A DNA stretch of 8,649 nucleotides from Planctomycetota bacterium (GTDB lineage: Bacteria; Planctomycetota; Planctomycetia; Pirellulales; Pirellulaceae). A program made the translations under genes and the position numbers. The stretch covers positions 1 through 8,649 of the forward strand of contig JAHWKS010000162.1 of assembly GCA_019347795.1 (NCBI GenBank). The letters run 5' to 3'. The stretch's first letter is position 1, and every line of letters starts with the position of its first letter. The notes beneath the pieces are model-generated. The model did no database searches. It was given only the letters and a program-made list of their open reading frames with translations, and was not told the DNA's origin. Of this stretch, positions 1 through 5,482 are shown piece by piece.

Positions 1-767
1 GGGGGCCGCCCAGGGACTCCGACGAGGCGCTGCGCGTGCTGCGTCGCGCGTTCGCCACGGTGGAGCGCGTCGTGACGATGATTACCGACCCGTTCCCGTG
101 GCGGGAGGTGGAGTCATTCGCCGTGGCCCTGCGATCGATCGGCTTGCGGCTGTTGCCCGCGACGCCGCCGACCGACGAGACGGGCCGCTCGCGGCCGTCG
201 TTCGACTTCGAGCTTTTGCGGCGCCGCACCGAGTACCGCTCGACTTACGAGATGGCGACGCTGGAGGAGCTCGCCCTGCACCAGGACCCGCACCGCCCGA
301 GCCTGGCGGACGGCCGGCTGGAGTCTCGCGTCCGCACGCTCGAGCTGCGGGCGATTCCGGCGGTCGGCTTGATCAAGACGCATCGCGAGAACTATCTCCA
401 TCCGCAGGGATGGCGGGCGTTCTACGATCTGGCGCCGGGGCAGCGCACGCCGACGTTCGTCATTCCCAGTCAGCGTCTGTCGGTCGTCTCGTGGTATCTG
501 CGGCTCAGCGGCGGCGACGACGACGGCCCGACCTGGGGCGTGGTGCGGGTAGAAATGACCGAGGCATTCTTCCAATCGCTGCCCGACCCGTGGCCGTACG
601 TCGACGCGCTCTCGGCCTGGCTGGTGGAGCTTCGCTGCCGGCGGGCCGGCTACGATCGGGCGCCGATCTCGCTGGCCCCCATCGTCCAGGCCGAAGAGAG
701 CCTCCGCAGCCTCTTCAGCCCGCCCGACTATCTCAAGTGGTGGTTCTACCGCGAGACGGGACTCTAA
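1..767 (+). CDS. NurA-like DNA end-processing nuclease, C-terminal part (5' end outside window)
   Basis: The reading frame is open from the first bases of the window (codons from base 3) to TAA at 765-767. The first possible start is GTG at 36, but in-frame sequence before it looks coding, so the gene almost certainly begins upstream. About 255 codons are visible; NurA proteins are usually 330-400 residues. The C-terminal half has the NurA pattern: GLIKTHRENYL, then GQRTPTF, a WYLRL strand, WGVVRVEM, a PYVDAL helix, and a terminal RAPISLAPIVQAEESLRSL block that matches the family's 'RAP.NL.PI..LE..LR' end. The catalytic Asp motif of NurA lies near the N-terminus and cannot be checked here. 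NurA is a 5'-3' nuclease that works with the HerA translocase in resecting DNA ends. A HerA-like gene follows 15 bp later, which strongly supports the call. Without that neighbour the family assignment would be tentative. Confidence 0.68.
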   Translation, partial: GPPRDSDEALRVLRRAFATVERVVTMITDPFPWREVESFAVALRSIGLRLLPATPPTDETGRSRPSFDFELLRRRTEYRSTYEMATLEELALHQDPHRPSLADGRLESRVRTLELRAIPAVGLIKTHRENYLHPQGWRAFYDLAPGQRTPTFVIPSQRLSVVSWYLRLSGGDDDGPTWGVVRVEMTEAFFQSLPDPWPYVDALSAWLVELRCRRAGYDRAPISLAPIVQAEESLRSLFSPPDYLKWWFYRETGL

Positions 768-782
768 TACGAGAGACGCATC

Positions 783-2549
783 ATGAACGCATCCGCTCCC
801 GAAGTCATCGGCAAAGTGGCCTCGCCGCCGCTCAAGGAATCGACCAGCGAGGAGTTCCACTTCTGGATTCGCGACGACGTGCTCGTCGAGCGCGGCCAGA
901 TCATCCGCACCGAGATCACGCACGACGGGCAGCCAATCCGCTTCTTCGCCGTGGTGCGCGAAGTGTACCGTCAAAGCCGCCGCAACAGCCTGGCCGAGGA
1001 GCGGGACCGCTACGACGGCGACACCGCGTACCTTCCGCCGCATGAAGTGCCGGGCGTGAACTTCGCGGTCGCCACGATCCTGCGGGCGATCACGATTCCC
1101 GACAAGTTCGACGTCGCCTGCCCTCCCTGCGACGGCGCCGACGTGCTGCTCGGCGCCGCGGAAGACGCCGCAATGGCCTACGGCGCCGACTTGATTGAGA
1201 ACCCGCTCGATGTCGGACTCATCAAGAACGGCGGCCGCCGCACGGTGGGGCCCGGCGCCATCGACCTCGATTACGTCCTCGGCGCCAACGGCGGACACGT
1301 CAACGTCACCGGCGTCGCCGGCCGGGGCACGAAGTCCAGCTTCCTCTTGCACCTCAACTGGCTCTTGCTTCGCGAGGCCAGGCGCCAGCAGCGCGAGCGG
1401 CCGAGCGACCCCAACCGTCTGAAGGTCGTGCCGCTCATCCTGAACGTGAAGAATTTTGACTTGTTCCACATCGACCGCGGCAGCACGCGGTTCGATTCGG
1501 CCCGGCACGCCGGCGCCTGGCGGGAGCTGGGAATCGGCAATCCCCGTCCGTTCGAGAACGTCCGCTACTTCGCGCCGCAGCAGTCCCGCGGCAGGAATCC
1601 TATCTCCACCGGCCGCACGTCCACCGACGTAGCGCCGTACAGCTATAGCCTGGCGGACGTGATTGAACGCGGGCTCTTCTCGTATCTCTTCGCCGAAGAG
1701 GACGTGCTGGACGCCAACTTCGGCGCCCTCACCGCGGCGCTCGATAATTGGCTTACGCGGGAACGCATCGAACGCGACGAGCGAGAGACGCGGCTTCTCC
1801 GCGAGGACGGCCCGCAGACCTTTGAACAACTGCTCGATCGCGTCGGCGCCTGGGCCGACGATTCGGCCAACGCCTTGATTCCAGGCCAGCAACACCACCC
1901 GAGCACGATCCGCAAGCTCCACCGCCGCCTGCTCCGCATGGTGCTCGAGGGGCAAGGCGTGTTACGACGCGCCGACCATCGCGGCAATCCGCTCTCGCTC
2001 ACCGCCGTTGAGACGACGGTCGCGGCGGTGATCGATCTCTCATCCCTGGCCCGCGTGCCCGCGCTGCAGCGGTTCGTGGCGGCCGCCATCTTCCATCAAC
2101 TGGTGGAGGAGCGCACCGGACTGCGGACCGTGCCCGGCCTGGTTTACCTGGTGACGCTGGATGAGCTGAACCGCTTCGCGCCGCGCGGCGGCAAGGACCC
2201 GATCACGCGGCTGGTGGAGAACGTCGCCGCCGAGATGCGCTCGCAGGGGATCATCCTGCTGGGCGCCCAGCAGCAGGCGTCGCTGGTGTCGCCGCGGGTG
2301 ATCGAAAACGCCGGCCTCCGCGTATTGGGCAAGACCGGATCGGTCGAGCTGGGCGAGCGGCCGTGGCGGTTCCTCACTTCCTCGGCCCGCTCCCGCGCCC
2401 AGCAACTGGCGCCGGACGAAAAGCTCCTCATCCAGGACGGCTTCCGCGAGCCGATGCACGTCCGCATCCCCTTCCCGCCCTGGGCCCTAAGAAAACAAGA
2501 AGCCGCCCCGCCGCCGACAGCCGCCAAGAGCGACGTGGACGAGCCTTGA
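783..2549 (+). CDS. herA: HerA-like hexameric DNA translocase ATPase
   Basis: 588 residues. An N-terminal HAS-barrel-like segment (about 8-63, with IGKV and FFAVVREVY) is followed by a FtsK/HerA-type ATPase core. The P-loop at about 177-186 reads GVAGRGTKSS, with Lys184 but without a textbook GxxxxGK[S/T]. From memory, planctomycete and cyanobacterial HerA-like proteins carry similar 'TK[ST]S' loops, so I do not read it as damage. Walker B is LVTLDEL (456-462, Asp460/Glu461), followed by NRFAP. A GAQQQ sensor-type motif sits at 494-498, then VIENAGLRVLGK, and a C-terminal segment ending in PFPPWA (564-569). The middle (about 300-400) is a charged helical insertion. ATG 783 is preceded by GAGAG at a reasonable spacing, 15 bp after the nuclease stop, which indicates an operon. 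HerA pumps DNA and activates NurA for end resection; some HerA relatives act in antiphage systems. The C-terminus looks complete. Confidence 0.8.
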   Translation: MNASAPEVIGKVASPPLKESTSEEFHFWIRDDVLVERGQIIRTEITHDGQPIRFFAVVREVYRQSRRNSLAEERDRYDGDTAYLPPHEVPGVNFAVATILRAITIPDKFDVACPPCDGADVLLGAAEDAAMAYGADLIENPLDVGLIKNGGRRTVGPGAIDLDYVLGANGGHVNVTGVAGRGTKSSFLLHLNWLLLREARRQQRERPSDPNRLKVVPLILNVKNFDLFHIDRGSTRFDSARHAGAWRELGIGNPRPFENVRYFAPQQSRGRNPISTGRTSTDVAPYSYSLADVIERGLFSYLFAEEDVLDANFGALTAALDNWLTRERIERDERETRLLREDGPQTFEQLLDRVGAWADDSANALIPGQQHHPSTIRKLHRRLLRMVLEGQGVLRRADHRGNPLSLTAVETTVAAVIDLSSLARVPALQRFVAAAIFHQLVEERTGLRTVPGLVYLVTLDELNRFAPRGGKDPITRLVENVAAEMRSQGIILLGAQQQASLVSPRVIENAGLRVLGKTGSVELGERPWRFLTSSARSRAQQLAPDEKLLIQDGFREPMHVRIPFPPWALRKQEAAPPPTAAKSDVDEP

Positions 2550-2563
2550 GCCATATCCGTTCC

Positions 2564-2591
2564 TCGTTTAACCGCGACCCAGCGGGTCGTG
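2564..2591 (+). repeat. Single arm of a palindromic repeat at the 5' edge of csb1
   Basis: Begins TCGTTTAACCGCGACCC and matches each arm of the inverted repeat at 5242-5328 at about 25 of 28 positions. It folds by itself: CGCGACCC, loop AGC, GGGTCGTG, with one G-T pair. Relative to the other copies, the G-to-A and C-to-T differences within the stem compensate each other, so the hairpin is preserved. Only one arm is present, and it ends exactly where recognisable Csb1 sequence begins. Confidence 0.8.
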
Positions 2592-3482
2592 GGACCGGCG
2601 CGGTACACGGCGCCGAATGGCAAGGAAATGATCATGGTTGAATCTCCCCAATCCGTGGCCAATCGCATGGAGATGACCTGCTGGGACGGGATCAAGCAGG
2701 ATCTCATTAGCGAACTGCGTGGGATGCCCTTCATTCGGATCGTCGATGACAAAGGGCAACGGGTGAGCAACTCTCTGCTCGAGGCCCATCGAATTAATTC
2801 GGAATACATCATGGACAAGAAAAAGGATGTGCGGCGAGTCGTGGAAAGCGCCAATGGGAAGCCCCCCAAGCTCGCAGACACAAAATTCCGTGACGACTTT
2901 ATTGCAGAGATCGAATACCAATCGGACGGCCGCGTCAACTGGGAGAAATTCCGCAAAGCACTATTCAAATACGATCCAAACAGCCTGATTCATGGTTGCT
3001 TCCTCGAAGAGATTGGCGGTCGCCTCCGTGTGGCGCGGGCGTTATCCGCCTTCATCGAGGCAATCGGCGTCGGTGTCGCTGAGAGCGGGGGAGTGAAAAA
3101 CAATATCGTGCAACCCGAATTGAAGGGGGGCGAAGGCAATGTCCCCTACCACCGCACCGAATTTACAGCCGAGAAAATTACCGCGTATTTCAACCTCGAC
3201 CTGTCATTGCTGCGAAGCTACGGATTCGACGACGACGCCCATCAGTTCCTGATCGCATTGGCCCTGTTCAAGATACGGCGTTTCCTCTCGACGGAGTTGC
3301 GTCTACGCACGGCGTGTGATCTTGAACCCGTCAACGGCCTTCATGTCATACGGCCGAAGAATGGGCTCGAAATACCGCCCGAGAAAGACCTTCTGGACGA
3401 GTGCACGACACTGATCGCGAAGTGCACGAAGGCGAAGCTCTTCGCCGATCCGCACATCACCGAAGTACAGTGGAAAAAATGA
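2589..3482 (+). CDS. csb1: Type I-G Cas7 (Csb1, GSU0053 family), apparently N-terminally truncated
   Basis: 297 codons from GTG 2589; ATG 2628 or 2634 are alternative starts. Csb1 is the RAMP backbone subunit that binds crRNA in type I-G Cascade. Family signatures are clear: VESPQSVANRME (17-28), YDPNSLIHGCFLEE (128-141), GGRLRVARALSAFIEA (143-158), AYFNLDLSLLRSYG (199-212), FLIALALFKIRRFL (220-233) and LRTACDLEP (239-247). From memory, Csb1 proteins have another 30-40 residues before this point, including a conserved RFQPTGFPDL-type motif leading into the GPAxYxxPDG region. Here the upstream frame gives instead the translation of a palindromic repeat arm and then the HerA TGA. I therefore infer loss of the N-terminal strand of the RAMP fold, which may abolish function. 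The rest of the frame is intact, and csb2 follows after 3 bp. The codon use is visibly less GC-biased than in the HerA gene or cas4-cas1. Confidence 0.88.
   Translation: MGPARYTAPNGKEMIMVESPQSVANRMEMTCWDGIKQDLISELRGMPFIRIVDDKGQRVSNSLLEAHRINSEYIMDKKKDVRRVVESANGKPPKLADTKFRDDFIAEIEYQSDGRVNWEKFRKALFKYDPNSLIHGCFLEEIGGRLRVARALSAFIEAIGVGVAESGGVKNNIVQPELKGGEGNVPYHRTEFTAEKITAYFNLDLSLLRSYGFDDDAHQFLIALALFKIRRFLSTELRLRTACDLEPVNGLHVIRPKNGLEIPPEKDLLDECTTLIAKCTKAKLFADPHITEVQWKK
2622..2626 (+). promoter_or_regulatory. Possible ribosome binding site for an internal csb1 start
   Basis: AAGGA lies 7 bp before ATG 2634 and abuts ATG 2628. No comparable site precedes GTG 2589, which falls inside the repeat arm. 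If the gene is translated in its present form, ATG 2634 is therefore the best-supported start. The site may be fortuitous, because these bases also encode Lys-Glu of the conserved Csb1 segment. Confidence 0.4.
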
Positions 3483-3485
3483 GCC

Positions 3486-5090
3486 ATGATCGCAATCGCA
3501 CTGCGTTTCCCGGCCGGCCGCTACCACGCTACACCGTGGGCGCGTCATGTTAACGAAGGCGTGCCCGAGTGGCCGCCGTCGCCGTGGCGTCTGCTGAGGG
3601 CGCTCGTTGCGGCTTGGAAAACCAAGGCGCCTCACTTCAACGAATCGCAGGTCCGTTCGGTCCTCGAGCAATTGGCCTCTCCTCCATCGTTTCAACTTCC
3701 GCCAGCGACTACCGGCCATACTCGCCATTACATGCCGCTGGGACTCTCGAAGAAGAAGGGCGTCTACGTCGAAGGCAGGACGATGGTATTCGACGCGTTC
3801 GTCTGCATTGATCGCGGCAGCGAAGCGACGGTCCTTTGGCCCGACGCCACCCTCGATGACGAGCATCGCAGCATCCTGAGCGAACTATTGGCGGGCATTG
3901 GTTATCTAGGCCGGACAGAGTCGTGGTGCGAAGCCAGGCTGTTGTCCGCGGGCGACGCTCAGGAACGATTAACCAAAGCTGACTGTCATCCGCTCAATGG
4001 GGAATCGCCGGGACCACAACACGAACTCGTCCGGGTGCTTTGCGCGGATGCCAGCGAAGCGTTCCGCGATCAACATCTCGCTAAGGTGAAGAAGCCCAAA
4101 CAAGCAAAGAATAAGCAGGCGGCAAAGGAAAGCCTTTACGATCCTCCCTGGCATCTCTGCATCGAAACGGCGCAACTGCACGCGGAGCGGTGGTCCGATC
4201 CGCCGGGGTCGAAATGGGCGCCGTATTTGCGCCGCGCAGGCTGCTTCACGCCTCCACGTCAGCACACGGCGCGAAAACGGTCGCGGCCCAAGATTCAGGT
4301 TGCGCGCTATGCAGTGGATGCTGCGGTGCTGCCCCTCGTCGAGCAGACGCTTCCCCTGGCTGAACAATTCCGCCGGGTGCTGATGGGCACTCATCGGCGC
4401 ATCGAGGAGAAGCGAAATCCGCATGCGGGATTGCCGCGCTCTGTAGCGTTCAGCGGAAAAGATGAACACGGAGTGATGCTAACGGGCCATTCGCACGCCT
4501 TCTATTTGCCGACCGATGAAGACGCCGACGGCCGGATCGATCATCTTACGGTGGTCGCCTCGGGCGGTTTTGACGACAGCGAACTGCGCGCGCTCGATAG
4601 GCTTAGGCGGTTGCCCTTCGGCGACGGGGATCCTCTCAACCTGCTGCTTGTCGGCCTCGGCCGGTCTTCGGATTTTACTGCCCCGCTTTTTGCGCCTGGC
4701 GATGTGTGGGAGTCCGTCACACCGTTCCTTGTAACTCGTCACCCCAAACGCCGGGGACAGAAAAAGGACCCTCCCGAGCTCCTGCAAAATAAGACTCAAT
4801 TCGTCGCCCGCGTCTTTGAAGAAGAGCTGGCAAGGCTTCAAGCGATTCGCCCGGACTTGCCCTCTCCTCGGGAGATTATCCCGTTGGTGGACCAGTATGA
4901 TGTCTTCCGCGTCGGACAACGGCGCCTTCGCCCCATTCAATTCAAGCGGTTTCGTCGAAAATCGGGAGACGATGGGGGACGTCGGCTCGCCGGCGCATTC
5001 CGCATAGTCTTCGACCGACCTATTACGGGTCCGATCGCCTTCGGGCACTCCAGCCACTTCGGCATGGGGCTGTTTTGTAATCGCGAGTGA
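3486..5090 (+). CDS. csb2: Type I-G Cas5-Cas6 protein (Csb2, GSU0054 family)
   Basis: 534 residues, full length for the family. The start is highly characteristic: RFPAGRYHATPWARHVNEG (7-25), then EWPPSPWRLLRALVAAW (28-44), so ATG 3486 is secure. The N-terminal part is the Cas5-like RAMP domain. YLGRTESW (140-147) is a second family block. A lysine-rich linker (about 200-214) separates it from the C-terminal half, which carries GHSHAFYLPTDEDADG (334-349), IDHLTVVA and a terminal glycine-rich GPIAFGHSSHFGMGLF (515-530) typical of Cas6-type RAMPs. In type I-G this protein is believed to cover both the Cas5 role (binding the crRNA 5' handle) and the Cas6 role (cutting pre-crRNA). His335, His337, His521 and His524 are candidate nuclease residues, but I cannot assign the catalytic one. 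The gene is translationally coupled to csb1 (3 bp gap). No frameshift is seen. Confidence 0.93.
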   Translation: MIAIALRFPAGRYHATPWARHVNEGVPEWPPSPWRLLRALVAAWKTKAPHFNESQVRSVLEQLASPPSFQLPPATTGHTRHYMPLGLSKKKGVYVEGRTMVFDAFVCIDRGSEATVLWPDATLDDEHRSILSELLAGIGYLGRTESWCEARLLSAGDAQERLTKADCHPLNGESPGPQHELVRVLCADASEAFRDQHLAKVKKPKQAKNKQAAKESLYDPPWHLCIETAQLHAERWSDPPGSKWAPYLRRAGCFTPPRQHTARKRSRPKIQVARYAVDAAVLPLVEQTLPLAEQFRRVLMGTHRRIEEKRNPHAGLPRSVAFSGKDEHGVMLTGHSHAFYLPTDEDADGRIDHLTVVASGGFDDSELRALDRLRRLPFGDGDPLNLLLVGLGRSSDFTAPLFAPGDVWESVTPFLVTRHPKRRGQKKDPPELLQNKTQFVARVFEEELARLQAIRPDLPSPREIIPLVDQYDVFRVGQRRLRPIQFKRFRRKSGDDGGRRLAGAFRIVFDRPITGPIAFGHSSHFGMGLFCNRE

Positions 5091-5168
5091 CCCGTTTGCG
5101 CAGAATCCGAATCGCATAACAGCCCCGGGTTCTTTGGCAATTTGATTCGATTTACCTGCGGGGGAGTT

Positions 5169-5233
5169 CCCCAGGCCAGGCGCTGGCGGTGCGTCTGGCC
5201 TGGGGGGCTTCGCGTCCCCAGCGCGGAGCGAAG
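5169..5233. repeat. Two consecutive hairpins downstream of csb2
   Basis: The first stem is CCCCAGGCCAG (5169-5179) pairing with CTGGCCTGGGG (5195-5205), 11 bp and perfect, with a 15-nt loop. The second pairs CTTCGC (5208-5213) with GCGAAG (5228-5233). Neither is followed by a T run, so they look more like REP-type palindromes than intrinsic terminators, although they could protect the csb2 mRNA 3' end. Confidence 0.65.
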
Positions 5234-5241
5234 GGCGGGGG

Positions 5242-5328
5242 AATCGTTTAACCGCGGCCCAACGGGCCGCGCGTCGCAGCGTCAGTCGGCTCGCCCCGCG
5301 CGGCCCGCTGGGCCGCGGTTAAACGATT
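5242..5328. repeat. 32-bp near-perfect inverted repeat, possible terminator
   Basis: The left arm 5242-5273 and right arm 5297-5328 are reverse complements at 31 of 32 positions, with a 23-nt loop. Each arm contains its own smaller hairpin (GCGGCCC...GGGCCGC), giving a nested or cruciform-capable structure. The right arm runs directly into five Ts (5327-5331), so the whole could end the csb1-csb2 transcript. A third, single-arm copy lies at 2564-2591, which shows that this is a dispersed element and not just a local terminator. Confidence 0.85.
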
Positions 5329-5376
5329 TTTGCTGTAACAATTTCGCCGCTCGCGACGGAGAAGAATGCAGAAACG

Positions 5377-5397
5377 ACGAAGGACGAAGGACGAAAC
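5377..5397 (+). repeat. Short heptamer tandem repeat (ACGAAGG)
   Basis: Two exact ACGAAGG units (5377-5383, 5384-5390) are followed by a degenerate third, ACGAAAC (5391-5397). It is short, but it is the same style of 7-8 bp iteration seen inside cas4 and before cas2. Confidence 0.55.
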
Positions 5398-5400
5398 GCT

Positions 5401-5460
5401 GGAGTTCGGGCTTTAGCTTGCGGGGAAGGGAGTCACAAGACAGGCGGAAGCCTGGACTCC
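5401..5460. repeat. REP-like imperfect palindrome upstream of cas4-cas1
   Basis: GGAGTTCGGGCTTTAGCTTG (5401-5420) is the imperfect reverse complement (15 of 20) of the segment 5441-5460, which ends in GCCTGGACTCC. Each arm is also partly self-complementary (for example CAGGCGGAAGCCTG at 5441-5454). From memory, similar 'GGAGTTCAGGCTTTAGCCTG' elements are frequent in planctomycete and other environmental genomes. It ends 22 bp before the cas4-cas1 start codon. Confidence 0.6.
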
Positions 5461-5468
5461 AACTTCCT

Positions 5469-5474
5469 GGAAGG
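5469..5474 (+). promoter_or_regulatory. Ribosome binding site of cas4-cas1
   Basis: GGAAGG lies 8 bp before ATG 5483. It supports that start, which also gives a sensible N-terminus just ahead of the first Cas4 cysteine motif. Confidence 0.6.
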
Positions 5475-5482
5475 CGGCTGCG

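Noticed and set aside
1311..1340. HerA gene as a pseudogene because of the odd P-loop
   Set aside because: The remaining frame, Walker B, GAQQQ motif and C-terminus are intact, and similar P-loops are recalled in HerA-like proteins from related groups.
114..1955. 613-codon open frame on the minus strand
   Set aside because: It lies antisense to the NurA-like and HerA genes in high-GC sequence, where antisense frames stay open by codon bias. The translation is Arg/Ala/Val-rich with no family pattern.
5242..5331. A plain intrinsic terminator as the full explanation of this palindrome
   Set aside because: The 32-bp arms are much longer than needed, and a related arm occurs 2.6 kb away without a T run. 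Termination may be a side effect of a dispersed repeat.
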